A stretch of 64,000 bases of DNA. Source: Kushneria aurantia DSM 21353 (GTDB lineage: Bacteria; Pseudomonadota; Gammaproteobacteria; Pseudomonadales; Halomonadaceae). The notes beneath the pieces are model-generated. The model saw only the letters and a program-made list of their open reading frames with translations. It ran no database searches and was not told the origin of the DNA. Shown one piece after another: positions 1-7,912 of the stretch. The number at the start of each line of letters is the position of its first letter. Positions within the stretch are counted from its first letter, which is position 1. Position numbers and translations under genes: made by a program. The DNA is taken from positions 62,001-126,000 of the forward strand of contig NZ_KB907862.1 in assembly GCF_000382245.1 (NCBI RefSeq), written 5' to 3'.

Positions 1-105
1 GGATATTGTCGTTCGTTCTGCTCATGCTCGCCCCTGAATCCCGGTAACGCTGCTTTTATAGCGCGAAACGGGGGCGAGAAGAACTCCCTGGCCGGGCAGC
101 CTCTA

Positions 106-1665
106 TCAGGCGCGACGGCGTTCCGGTATGAGCCGCTGGGTATGCAGGGCGTTACCGCCGGTGTCCTTGAGGGTTACCGTCAGCGCCTCGCTTTCACCCT
201 CGAGGTCCACCTGACCGAAGAACTGATAGCCCGCTGTGGGCGGCAGGTTGCTCTGCCCCTCGGGAGGCGCCTTGTAGAACACCACTTCGGGACCAAAGGT
301 ACCATCAAGCTCATTGGGGCCGAAGGTGCCGGCGTGCAGCGGACCGCTGACGAACTCCCAGAAGGGTTTGAACGCCTTGAAGGCGGCACGCTCCGGGGCA
401 TAGTGGTGTGCGGCGGTGTAGTGCACATCGGCGGTAAACCACACCACGTTGTCGATGTCGTCGTCGCGGATCGCCTGCAACAGACGGGCAATTTCGATCT
501 CGCGCCCCAGCGGTGGACCGCCCTCGCCGTTGGCGACCGCTTCGAAGCGCTGTCCATCGGGCACCACCAGGCCGATCGGCATGTCGGCAGCGATGATCTT
601 CCAGGTGGCCGTGGAGTCGTTGAGCGCGCCGCGCAGCCAGCGGAACTGGTTGTCGCCCAGAAAGGCGCTCTCTTCGTTGCGCTGCGACTGGCGGTTGTCG
701 CTGTTGTCACCGCGGTAGCTGCGCATATCGAGCATGAAGACCTCGATACTCGGCCCCCAGCGAAAGCGGCGGTAGAGACGCTGTGGCGCCGCGGCCTCCA
801 TGCGGATCGGCATATAGTCGATAAAGGCGCGCCGGGCACGGGCGGAGAGCAGCGCCACGTTCTTTTCACTATAGCGGTCGTCGTCGAGAATCTCGCTCGG
901 GTACCAGTTGTTGACCGTTTCATGGTCATCCCACTGCGCCAGCATGGGCACCTCGGCGACGAAGCGGCGGAAGTGGGCATCAAGATGATTGTAGGCGTGC
1001 TGGCCGCGATACTCCGCCAGCGTCTCGGCCACCTTGCGCTTGGCCGGTGTGACGATGTTGCGCCAGACCCCGCCGCCGGGAAGTTCGACACGCTCCTGAA
1101 GCGGCCCGTCGGCGTAGACACTGTCGCCGGAGTGGATAAAGAAGTCGGGTTGCTGACGGCGCATGGTTTCCCAACCCAGCATGCCACCACGCGCCTCGTC
1201 GATGCCCCAGCCCTGACCGACCACGTCGCCGGACCACACAAACCGCACGTCGCGAGGGCCGTCCACCGGCATCGACAGCCGCCCACTGACCGGTGCACTG
1301 AGCGCGCGGTCGTCATCGAGGGCGGCGCAGCGCATGCGGTAGTGCACCTCCTGCATACCGCGCAGGCCCGTGGCGTCGATCCGGCCGATCAGGTCGGTGT
1401 CGGGCAGCACGTCCAGCGGCGCCAGCCGGCGCGCGCCGCGAAATTCCGGGTTATCCGCCACCTCGATCAGCATCCGCGCGGGCCTGTCGGTGCGCCCCCA
1501 CAGCATGGCGCGGTCGGCCAGTACATCGCCGCTCATCAGGCTCGTCACCTGCGGCCGGCGGTTGTCGGCCAGCACGATCGCCGGCGCGCCAAGCAGTCCA
1601 CTACCGGCCAGGCCCAGCCCGGTGCAGCTGCTCAGCGCCAGAAAATCGCGTCGTGAAATGCTCAT
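106..1665 (-). CDS. phoD: PhoD-family alkaline phosphatase/phosphodiesterase, Tat-exported
   Basis: Metal-dependent phosphatase of the PhoD family, expected to release phosphate from phosphoesters in the periplasm. The N-terminus has a twin-arginine signal (SRRDFLAL) followed by a hydrophobic stretch and an AxA-like cleavage region. An Ig-like N-terminal PhoD domain is followed by the metallophosphatase core, in which FIHSGDSVYADG, AQWDDHE and FTADVHYTA are the usual PhoD metal-binding signatures. Length 519 aa is normal for the family. I chose ATG at 1665 because GGAGGG lies 6 nt upstream; the in-frame GTG at 1671 would overlap that ribosome site. It is monocistronic as far as can be seen. 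No Pho box was recognised upstream. Confidence 0.9.
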   Translation of the reverse strand: MSISRRDFLALSSCTGLGLAGSGLLGAPAIVLADNRRPQVTSLMSGDVLADRAMLWGRTDRPARMLIEVADNPEFRGARRLAPLDVLPDTDLIGRIDATGLRGMQEVHYRMRCAALDDDRALSAPVSGRLSMPVDGPRDVRFVWSGDVVGQGWGIDEARGGMLGWETMRRQQPDFFIHSGDSVYADGPLQERVELPGGGVWRNIVTPAKRKVAETLAEYRGQHAYNHLDAHFRRFVAEVPMLAQWDDHETVNNWYPSEILDDDRYSEKNVALLSARARRAFIDYMPIRMEAAAPQRLYRRFRWGPSIEVFMLDMRSYRGDNSDNRQSQRNEESAFLGDNQFRWLRGALNDSTATWKIIAADMPIGLVVPDGQRFEAVANGEGGPPLGREIEIARLLQAIRDDDIDNVVWFTADVHYTAAHHYAPERAAFKAFKPFWEFVSGPLHAGTFGPNELDGTFGPEVVFYKAPPEGQSNLPPTAGYQFFGQVDLEGESEALTVTLKDTGGNALHTQRLIPERRRA

Positions 1666-1748
1666 TGTCACCCTCCATCAAGCGTTATGAATGCGGTGCA
1701 CAGCAACACCGCCCCGCCAGTCTGGAAAGTGCGCGTGACAGAAAGGAT

Positions 1749-1894
1749 TAACCACCATGACGTTCGCGTGAAGGCCCCGGCCCGGGCGGCATGAACGCCA
1801 CCCGGGACCTGTAAAAGAGCGCCCGTCGTTCGCTTACGTCGCGCGGGAAAGGCGATTGACCTGCACGCGCAGACGTTCACGCAGCGAGGGCGCG
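1749..1894. repeat. 146-bp direct repeat, copy A
   Basis: Bases 1749-1894 match 3369-3514 in the same orientation at an offset of exactly 1620, with three mismatches (1757, 1829, 1865). Copy B contains the 3' end of the small gene at 3454-3654 plus its downstream sequence; copy A has only that 3' part and runs into unrelated sequence at 1895. The interval holds a LysR remnant, a toxin-antitoxin pair and an IS end, so A is the duplicated or displaced copy. Confidence 0.95.
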
Positions 1895-1924
1895 CGACGT
1901 TTTTTTGCGTTATTCGCAAGCGAT

Positions 1925-2158
1925 TCAAACGAAAAATGGTCGGGTGAAATCGGCTGCTTCAGCCAGGCGAATCGCCATCGCTTCCAACAACTTGAGACGC
2001 GATCCTTCATGATAGAGAGCGAAGTAGCTTATAGAGGGAAGGGCAGGCACGGTATCGATCACCTCAATCTCCTCGCCTTGTGCAAGATAAGTTATGCAGC
2101 GGTAGGGAAGTACACTGATGGTCGTGTGCACGGCGAGCATGGTTTGGTGTCCTCTCAG
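1925..2158 (-). pseudogene. LysR-type regulator, C-terminal remnant
   Basis: The minus-strand reading frame ends in a segment typical of the last 75 residues of a LysR substrate-binding domain: ISVLPYRC, a leucine followed by xxGE, then ISYFALYHEGSRLKLLEA and a final amphipathic helix. The helix-turn-helix and most of the effector domain are absent; upstream of about 2158 the frame no longer looks like LysR. It lies inside the 1.6-kb block bounded by the 146-bp direct repeats, so it arrived as a fragment. It is non-functional as a regulator. The assignment is by motif only and could be confirmed by a profile search. Confidence 0.6.
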
Positions 2159-2253
2159 GGCGGGGATTTTCCTGGGGGCACCTGTGAGCCGAACGGTGCC
2201 CTCCTCTCCTGCCGGCAGGATTGCAGCTGAGGGTCGCAAGGTGTCACACTATG

Positions 2254-2262
2254 TGGTATACT
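2254..2262 (+). promoter_or_regulatory. Extended -10 promoter of the higBA-like pair
   Basis: TGG followed directly by TATACT (2257-2262) is an extended -10 element. No good -35 is visible, which is usual for this class. The implied start of transcription, near 2269, fits a GTG translation start at 2285 and not the ATG at 2267, which would leave no leader. Confidence 0.55.
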
Positions 2263-2284
2263 TTGAATGACAAGGACGCGACCG

Positions 2285-2659
2285 GTGAGGATCTTCAAGA
2301 ACGCCTGGTTTGAGCGCTTCGCCAGGAAACAGAAGCTCGATGACGCCGCGCTACGCGATGCTATCCAGCGAGCCGAGCAGGGCCTGGTTGATGCTGACTT
2401 GAGCGGAGGCGTTATCAAGCAGCGAGTGGCTCGCCCCGGGCAAGGTAAATCGGGTGGCTATCGCACGATCATCCTCTACCGTCAGGCACACCGCGCCTTT
2501 TTCGTATACGGATTCGCCAAGAGTCAGCAGAGTAACATCAGCGATGACGAGAAGGCTGCATTCAAGCAGGCCGCCCAGCACATTCTCGACCTATCAGAGG
2601 AACACCTGGTTGAGATGATTCGGAGAGGGCAGTTTTCGGAGGTGGAAGACGATGGCTAA
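2285..2659 (+). CDS. RelE/HigB-type toxin (mRNA interferase)
   Basis: Type II toxin of the RelE superfamily, in the branch that begins MRIFKNxWF. Visible signatures are RIFKNAWFERFARK at the start, GGVIKQRVARPGQGKSGGYRT in the middle and RAFFVYGFAKSQQSNI near the end, all typical of this branch. Family members are ribosome-dependent RNases; cleavage here is inferred. I prefer GTG at 2285 (124 aa), because AAGGA sits 8 nt upstream and the family start aligns there; an ATG at 2267 adds six residues. It overlaps the antitoxin gene by 8 bp and is translated first, the order seen in HigBA. It sits between 146-bp direct repeats. Confidence 0.85.
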   Translation: MRIFKNAWFERFARKQKLDDAALRDAIQRAEQGLVDADLSGGVIKQRVARPGQGKSGGYRTIILYRQAHRAFFVYGFAKSQQSNISDDEKAAFKQAAQHILDLSEEHLVEMIRRGQFSEVEDDG

Positions 2660-2972
2660 AAAATACCGTAGCGATGCAATGGCGGCGATCCATGAAACCA
2701 TGGAAGCACTGCATGAAGTCGGTGCCGTCAACAAGCAGACCATGCGTGGCTTCGATGAAGCCTGCCTGAGCCCCGTAGAGTCTATCCCGCCCGAAGCCAT
2801 CCGGGCGCTTCGTGAGCGCGAGCACCTTTCTCAGCCCGTGTTCGCCCGTTACCTCAACGTCAGCAAGAACCTGGTTTCAGACTGGGAGCGCGGCGTAAAG
2901 CGCCCTGGAGGGCCAGCATTGAGGCTCTTGGCTGTCATCCAGAAGAAAGGCATCCAGGCAATCGCTTGTTGA
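2652..2972 (+). CDS. HigA/NadS-type helix-turn-helix antitoxin
   Basis: A 106-aa protein with a C-terminal Cro/C1-type helix-turn-helix: IRALREREHLSQPVFARYLN, then VSKNLVSDWERGVKRPGGPAL. It should bind the toxin encoded just upstream and repress the shared promoter. Its start codon lies within the toxin gene, so the two are translationally coupled. Length and layout match antitoxins that accompany the RIFKN-type toxin. The last codons (2973 onward) run into a relic-rich, gene-free stretch. Confidence 0.85.
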   Translation: MAKKYRSDAMAAIHETMEALHEVGAVNKQTMRGFDEACLSPVESIPPEAIRALREREHLSQPVFARYLNVSKNLVSDWERGVKRPGGPALRLLAVIQKKGIQAIAC

Positions 2973-3453
2973 GCAAGCCCACCCAGAGCGCGCTGTGGTA
3001 GCTGTTGTAGAAGCGCACTCCACAACGCGCACTTGTCGCCCCCAGTATGTCGTGACATCACCCCAGGAGGCCCACTAGCCAATGTGAGGCCTTCTTATGC
3101 GGGACCGAATCGAGATCGTTTACCTCCTCCCTGGGCTCCTGAATGCCATCGTGGAGCTACTGCAGCGATTGGGGTGGCCACTGTGGGGGCTCTGAGCAAA
3201 GAAGCGGCCCAATGGAGGTGTCTATTGGCACAGCTTCACCATTGCCTGATCTTGCCCAGCAGAGGTGGACACCTCGTTATGACATAGGATCAACACCTTA
3301 CCGGTTTGATCAGGTGTTGCATTCAGAATTTGCGGCCAAGCAGTTCTTTACGAGAGCGGCATCTCGGCTAACCACCGTGACGTTCGCGTGAAGGCCCCGG
3401 CCCGGGCGGCATGAACGCCACCCGGGACCTGTAAAAGAGCGCCCGTCGGTCGC
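2973..3453. other. Gene-free stretch with mobile-element debris
   Basis: No intact gene. Around 2955-3015 the minus strand shows FYNSYHSAL in one frame and RALGGLAQQA in another, faintly like the C-terminus of an IS3-type transposase with a frameshift. An inverted repeat AGGTGTC/GACACCT occurs at 3217-3223 and 3267-3273. An IS30-like end lies at 3291-3340 and repeat copy B starts at 3369. I read this as scar tissue from several insertions. Confidence 0.45.
3291..3340. repeat. IS30-type element end, copy 1 (50 bp)
   Basis: Fifty bases identical to 54870-54919. At that second site the block lies directly upstream of an IS30-family transposase start, so it is the 5' end of that element. Here it has no transposase next to it, only a cat triplet (3283-3285) at the place of the start codon. 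It is therefore a solo element end, left by deletion or recombination. Confidence 0.75.
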
Positions 3454-3514
3454 TTACGTCGCGCGGGAAAGGCGATTGACCTGCCCGCGCAGACGTTCAC
3501 GCAGCGAGGGCGCG
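3369..3514. repeat. 146-bp direct repeat, copy B
   Basis: The partner of 1749-1894. This copy is continuous with the intact small gene at 3454-3654, whose 3' third lies inside the repeat, so it is the parental copy. Confidence 0.95.
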
Positions 3515-3654
3515 GCCAGTCGGTGCAGGTCGTGATGGCTGCAGAGAATGCGACGACCGTGCATCTCGATCAGGCAGTCACCGCCCTCGAGCCTGAGCGG
3601 ATGGATGTCGCGGCTTTTGAGACGTGCGATTTCCTGTGCCGTCAGATCGATCAT
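3454..3654 (-). CDS. Small conserved-looking hypothetical protein (66 aa)
   Basis: A 66-aa basic, soluble protein with a single cysteine pair region (GDCLIEMHGRRILCSHHDLHRL). I do not recognise the family. It is likely real because GGAGGTGAG sits at ideal distance before ATG 3654 and codon use matches the neighbours. Its 3' end was copied 1620 bp away. It precedes, but is 107 bp from, poxB on the same strand and may be transcribed with it. Confidence 0.6.
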   Translation of the reverse strand: MIDLTAQEIARLKSRDIHPLRLEGGDCLIEMHGRRILCSHHDLHRLAAPSLRERLRGQVNRLSRAT

Positions 3655-3761
3655 CTCTCACCTCCATGACAGTGGCGCTGCGGGGCAATGTGGCCGGCAG
3701 GGTCGGCGACCACTGCCGGCATCATGGCGCAGGCGCATGTCAGGGAAGTGACGCGGCCTGC

Positions 3762-5471
3762 CTATTTGAGGAAGTTGGTTTTCACCAGATCGACGACCTC
3801 GCTCATGCGGCCGTTGAGCACCGCCTTGCCGGAGTAGAGCGCGGTGGACAAGACCTGGCCGGCTTCGATTTTCGGCGGCATCACCAGTTCCATCCGATTG
3901 ACCTTCACATCCAGAATCGCCGGGCCGTCGTGGGCCAGCCACTCGGTGATCGCACCGGGCAGTTCATGATCCTGCTCGACCCGCCAGCCGCGAATGCCGA
4001 TCGCCTCACCGAGCTTCGCGAAGTTGGTCTCATCCAGATCGGTGTAGGCGTCCAGCAGTCCCTCGACCTTCTGCTCCAGCTCGACAAAGCCCAGCGAGTT
4101 GTTGTTGTAGACCACGATCTTGAGCGCGAGGTTTTCCTGTTTGAGGGTCAACAGGTCGCCCATCAGCATGGAGAGGCCGCCGTCGCCGCACATGGCGATC
4201 ACCTGGCGGTCGGGCAGCGCCTTCTTGATGCCGATCGCCTGGGGGTAGGCGTTGGCCATGGTGCCGTGCACCAGGCTCGTCAGGGTGCGGCGCCGGCCGT
4301 TGGTACGAATGTGACGCGACATCCACACCATGGGGCTGCCACCGTCGGCGGTGAAGATGGCATCGCCGGGCGCCAGGTCGTTGATCGCCAGGGTCAGCTC
4401 CTGGGGATGAATCAGGTTGTCATCCTTCGACTCGTGGGCGGCACTTGCAAGCGCCTCGTGGTAGAGCTTGCGGCAGTGCTCGAGCCAGCGGCTGTCTTCA
4501 TGGGGGTCGATCACCGCCGTCAGCGCCGCGCAGGTATCGCGCACGCTGCCCACCAGGCCGATATCCACCGGATGGCGCTTGCCGATCTGCTGCGGGTCGA
4601 TATCGACCTGGATGATGGTGGCGCTGTCGGGGTAGAACTGGCTCCAGGCGAAGCTGCAGCCCAACAGGATCAGGGTGTCGCACTCGGCCACCGCGTGATA
4701 GCCCCCGGCGAGGCCGAAGACGCCGGTCATGCCGACCTCGAACGCGTTATCCGGCTCGATGAAGTCCTTGGCACGCGAGGTCCAGGCCACCGGCGCCTTG
4801 AGCTTATCCGCCAGCGCCAGTACTTCCTCACGGGCATTTTCGCAGCCAAAACCGGCGTAGATGGAGATTTTACCGCCGCGGTTGAGCTGCTCGACTGCCG
4901 GCACGAACTCTTCGGCGCTGGGGCGTACGATGGGATTGAAGCGCCGCGCGCGCCAGGGCAGATCCTTCGAGGGCGTTTGGGTGAACAGATCGCCGGGGAC
5001 GATGATCACCGCCACGCCGTTCTCGGCCAGCGCCGCCTGAGCGGCCAGCGCCGTCATGCGCCGCGCCTGATCGGGGTTGGTCAGGGTTTCGCAGAAGACG
5101 CTGTACTGTTCGTAGATGGGCTTTTGATCGACATCCTGGGGAAAGCCGACGCCGGACTCGGCGGTCGCGACCTGAGAGGCGATGAACACCACCGGCGCGT
5201 TGCTGCGGTGGGACTCATACAGACCATTGACGAAGTGCAGGCTACCGGGGCCGCAGGTACCCGCACAGAGCGCCAGTTCGCGGGTGATGTAGGCCTCGCC
5301 GCCGGCGGCGAAACCGCCCACTTCCTCATGACGCACGTGCACCCATTCAAGATCGCTGCGGCGAATGGCATCGGTAAAGTGATTGATGGTATCGCCCACT
5401 ACACCGTAGCAGCGGCGTGCGCCGGCATCGGCAAGGGTATCGACGATAATCTCGGCCACGTTCTGACTCAT
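3762..5471 (-). CDS. poxB: Pyruvate dehydrogenase (quinone)/pyruvate oxidase PoxB
   Basis: Thiamine-diphosphate flavoenzyme that decarboxylates pyruvate to acetate and passes electrons to membrane quinone. The N-terminal TPP domain begins VAEIIVDTLADAGARRCYGVVGD and carries the catalytic glutamate in VRHEEVGGF. A central FAD-binding domain follows, then the C-terminal TPP motif GDGGLSMLMGDLLT ending in NNNSLGF. Length is 569 aa (E. coli PoxB 572). The ATG at 5471 has AGGAG upstream; the frame is open further upstream, but that region belongs to another gene. Acetolactate synthase is the main alternative family, but the sequence and C-terminal tail (a membrane-activation region in PoxB) favour PoxB. 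Confidence 0.9.
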   Translation of the reverse strand: MSQNVAEIIVDTLADAGARRCYGVVGDTINHFTDAIRRSDLEWVHVRHEEVGGFAAGGEAYITRELALCAGTCGPGSLHFVNGLYESHRSNAPVVFIASQVATAESGVGFPQDVDQKPIYEQYSVFCETLTNPDQARRMTALAAQAALAENGVAVIIVPGDLFTQTPSKDLPWRARRFNPIVRPSAEEFVPAVEQLNRGGKISIYAGFGCENAREEVLALADKLKAPVAWTSRAKDFIEPDNAFEVGMTGVFGLAGGYHAVAECDTLILLGCSFAWSQFYPDSATIIQVDIDPQQIGKRHPVDIGLVGSVRDTCAALTAVIDPHEDSRWLEHCRKLYHEALASAAHESKDDNLIHPQELTLAINDLAPGDAIFTADGGSPMVWMSRHIRTNGRRRTLTSLVHGTMANAYPQAIGIKKALPDRQVIAMCGDGGLSMLMGDLLTLKQENLALKIVVYNNNSLGFVELEQKVEGLLDAYTDLDETNFAKLGEAIGIRGWRVEQDHELPGAITEWLAHDGPAILDVKVNRMELVMPPKIEAGQVLSTALYSGKAVLNGRMSEVVDLVKTNFLK

Positions 5472-5575
5472 GATCAACGGCTCCTGAAAGGGGGCTTGCG
5501 GGGCGGGTACTACCAAAGCAGTAGTACGAGGCAAGTCTCCCTTGAGCGTAGCAGCGGATCGCAGCAACGTATCAA

Positions 5576-5722
5576 TTAACGCACGGCCCGATGGCGATTG
5601 CGCCGACAGCGTTCGGAGCAGTAGATCACGCTCTCCCAATGGCGTGCCCACTTCTTGCGCCAGCTGAACGGCCGGCCACATACCGGGCAGATTTTGGTCG
5701 GCAGGTCGGCCTTTTTCTGCAC
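5576..5722 (-). CDS. DUF2256 zinc-ribbon protein (48 aa)
   Basis: Forty-eight codons from GTG 5722 to TAA 5576. The product has the hallmark of DUF2256: [20 protein letters not shown], then W followed by a [12 protein letters not shown] tail. The four cysteines (CPVC...CSERC) form a zinc ribbon. The start codon follows the ubiX stop with no gap (TGA-GTG), and GGGAG lies 6-7 nt upstream inside ubiX, so translation is coupled. The function of the family is unknown; it commonly sits near cryptochrome/photolyase-like or flavin genes, and here it sits behind the flavin prenyltransferase. Easily missed because it is short and starts with GTG. Confidence 0.8.
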   Translation of the reverse strand: MQKKADLPTKICPVCGRPFSWRKKWARHWESVIYCSERCRRNRHRAVR

Positions 5723-6322
5723 TCAGGGCTCCCGATCCTGTTCGCGGCCGGGCGGGTGCAGGTTCTCGCCCCAGCGCGGCATCCCGTCTATCTCGATATC
5801 GAACAGATCGAGCACCCGCGCCACGCTGTTGTCGACCATCGCCTCGATGCTCGCCGGTCGGGTATAGAAAGCCGGCACCGGCGGGAAGAGAATCGCGCCC
5901 ATTTCGGTCAACGCCGTCATGGTACGCAGATGGCCCAGGTGCAGCGGGGTTTCGCGCAGCATCAGCACCAGCCGGCGGCGCTCCTTGAGCACCACGTCCG
6001 CGGCACGTGAGATCAATCCGGTGGTGGTACCGGCAGCGATCTCCGACATGGTCTTCACCGAGCAGGGCGCCACCAGCATGCCCAGGGTGCGAAAGGAGCC
6101 GGAGGAGAGCGAGGCACCGATATCGCCGGCCGGATGCACCACGTCCGCAAGCTCATGCAACGCCTCGCGAGTGATGGCGGTCTCGTAGCGCCGCGTCAGA
6201 TCGGCGGATTTCGACAGGATCAGATGCGTCTCGATATCCAGCGGACGCAGCAACTCCAGCGCCCGGGCGCCGTAGACAAAGCCGGTGGCACCGGTAATGG
6301 CGACGATCAGGCGCCGAGGCAT
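5723..6322 (-). CDS. ubiX: Flavin prenyltransferase UbiX
   Basis: Transfers a dimethylallyl group to FMN to make the prenylated flavin used by UbiD decarboxylase in ubiquinone synthesis. Seen: the N-terminal nucleotide-binding motif ITGATGFVYGARALELL, the APCSVKTMSEIAAG loop and the RRRLVLMLRETPLH motif with its conserved RE. Length 199 aa is standard. ATG 6322 is preferred because the family starts at RLIVAITGATG; longer in-frame starts have no conserved sequence. ubiD is not in the window. Confidence 0.9.
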   Translation of the reverse strand: MPRRLIVAITGATGFVYGARALELLRPLDIETHLILSKSADLTRRYETAITREALHELADVVHPAGDIGASLSSGSFRTLGMLVAPCSVKTMSEIAAGTTTGLISRAADVVLKERRRLVLMLRETPLHLGHLRTMTALTEMGAILFPPVPAFYTRPASIEAMVDNSVARVLDLFDIEIDGMPRWGENLHPPGREQDREP

Positions 6323-6491
6323 GGCATTCTCCGCGGAAAAAATGGAAAGCAGGTCACGAAATTGTAGGCGACTGCCGCGGCGCTGACGATGGTCCACGCT
6401 GAAGGACCATGAAGGCCTGTGCCCAGCGGCTATACTGCGACACATGAGGGCATGACGCCTTTGCTACCACGGATCGAGCGCGGGGGAAGAG

Positions 6492-6941
6492 ATGACAAAA
6501 TGGTATAGCGCCGTCCTGTTGACGGCCGCGCTGGTGGGGATCGGCAATGCGGGCGCGGCGGATATCGACCCGGCCGCCAATCCGCTACTGGCCGATCAGG
6601 GCCGCTCGCGGCCGCTGGTGATCGTCACGCCGGACAACGAACGGCCCGACTATCAGCGCATGCGCGGCATCGTCGAAACCAGCCGGGGCGCCTTCAGCGA
6701 CCGCGACATGGTGCTTTACACCGTGGAGGCGGGCGCAGGGCGCAAGGAGGGCCAGCCCCTGACCGATGCCGAAACCCGCGCCCTGCTGGCGGCGCTGGGA
6801 ACAAGTGCCGATGGTCCGCTGACGACCGTGCTGGTCGGCAAGGATGGCGGCAAGAAAGTCGAGCAGCAGGGGTTTGTCGACCCGCGCCAGGTCTATGACA
6901 CCATCGACAACATGGCGCTGCGGCGTGCCGAGTCGCGTTGA
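6492..6941 (+). CDS. DUF4174-like secreted protein
   Basis: A 149-aa protein with a Sec signal peptide (TM-like residues 5-20, cleavage near NAGAAD). The mature part, with RPLVIVTPDNERPDYQRM and LTTVLVGKDGGKKVEQQGFVDPRQVYDTIDNMALRRAE, matches the DUF4174 pattern: a thioredoxin-like fold without a CxxC motif, in which a small periplasmic protein has a hydrophobic strand and KDGG turn. The role is unknown. The ribosome site GGGGAAGAG is clear. It is divergent from ubiX and stands alone. Confidence 0.7.
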   Translation: MTKWYSAVLLTAALVGIGNAGAADIDPAANPLLADQGRSRPLVIVTPDNERPDYQRMRGIVETSRGAFSDRDMVLYTVEAGAGRKEGQPLTDAETRALLAALGTSADGPLTTVLVGKDGGKKVEQQGFVDPRQVYDTIDNMALRRAESR

Positions 6942-6979
6942 GTCTCGCCAGGGCAACCACAATACTGGCCAGACAGCTC

Positions 6980-7912
6980 CTAACCGCCGATCGCCCGTAG
7001 CGCTGTCGCTGCAGCGGCAGCACGGGTCTCGACGCCGAGGAGGGGGAAGATATGTTCGAGATGCTTGTTCACGGTGCGCGGCTGCATGGCGAGAATTTCG
7101 GCGATATCGCGGTTTGTCTTGCCGCGCGACACCCACAGCAGCACCTCGGCCTGACGCCGTGTCAGACCAAACCGCTCCGCCAGATCGGTGACCGAGGCGT
7201 GATCATCGAACTCGACCAGCGTCAGAATCCAGCCCTCTTCGTCTGCCGGGCCAGCCATGCGGATCGATAGCCTTGACTGCTCGAGCACCACATCATGAGG
7301 CCGTGACGCGGGTTCGGCCTGCTGTATCCAGTGCATCACAGAAGAAGGCAGCCGCACACTCTCCTCGAGACCAAGGTAGCGTCGCAGATAAGCAGGCGCT
7401 CGCGAACTGTGCCAGCGGATACGCCCTTCACGATCGGCGATCAGGGCGGCGCGACCACCGGCATTGACCACCATATCGACCTGGCGCTGAGCACGTACGC
7501 GCTCAAGATGAACCTCAACACGCACCAGTATCTCATCGGGCTTGATCGGTTTAGTGACGTAGTCAGCCCCCCCGGCGCGAAAGCCGCGTACGATGTCTTC
7601 ACTCTCGGTGAGCCCGGTCATGAAAATAATGGGAACCCGGGACAGCGAAGGATCACTGCTCATTCGCAGGCAGACTTCGAAACCATCCATTCCCGGCATC
7701 AGTGCATCGAGCAGCACGATATCCGGCGTAATGATGCGCGCACGTTCCAGCGCCGCGCGGCCGCTGGCCGCCGCGATTACAGTGTACCCCTCATCGCCCA
7801 GCGTCTCGGCCAACAGTGCCAGCGCATCGGGCTGGTCATCGACAATCAGCACCACACCGGGAATCTTCCGAGCCGCAGATTCATGGGCTACTGCGTCAGA
7901 TTCAGGCGTCAT
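6980..7912 (-). CDS. LuxR-type response regulator of the permease-kinase
   Basis: A 310-aa regulator. Residues 20-130 are a receiver domain (VVLIVDDQPDA, phospho-Asp in DIVLLDALMPGMDGFE, TKPIKPDEI). A PAS-like linker follows (AALIADREGRIRW), then a C-terminal LuxR/GerE helix-turn-helix (FGLTRRQAEVLLWVSRGKTNRDIAEIL, MQPRTVNKHLEHIF). ATG 7912 overlaps the kinase stop by 11 bp, so kinase and regulator are made together. By position it should be phosphorylated by the fused kinase and control the divergent amide operon. The target site is unknown; the palindrome at 11466 is a candidate. Confidence 0.88.
   Translation of the reverse strand: MTPESDAVAHESAARKIPGVVLIVDDQPDALALLAETLGDEGYTVIAAASGRAALERARIITPDIVLLDALMPGMDGFEVCLRMSSDPSLSRVPIIFMTGLTESEDIVRGFRAGGADYVTKPIKPDEILVRVEVHLERVRAQRQVDMVVNAGGRAALIADREGRIRWHSSRAPAYLRRYLGLEESVRLPSSVMHWIQQAEPASRPHDVVLEQSRLSIRMAGPADEEGWILTLVEFDDHASVTDLAERFGLTRRQAEVLLWVSRGKTNRDIAEILAMQPRTVNKHLEHIFPLLGVETRAAAAATALRAIGG

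Noticed and set aside
142-1656. A 504-codon frame on the plus strand opposite phoD
   Set aside because: It is the complement of a clear PhoD gene; the product has no recognisable domain and is His/Val/Gly-rich as antisense frames of GC-rich genes are.
2955-3015. FYNSYHSAL / RALGGLAQQA as an IS3 transposase end
   Set aside because: The resemblance is short, split over two frames and overlaps the antitoxin 3' end; kept only as debris in the gene-free stretch.
3217-3273. AGGTGTC/GACACCT arms as the ends of a tiny mobile element
   Set aside because: Only 7-bp arms with 43 bp between them and no target duplication seen.
3624-5579. A 651-codon frame opposite poxB
   Set aside because: Antisense of a well-defined TPP enzyme gene, no domain, no ribosome site.
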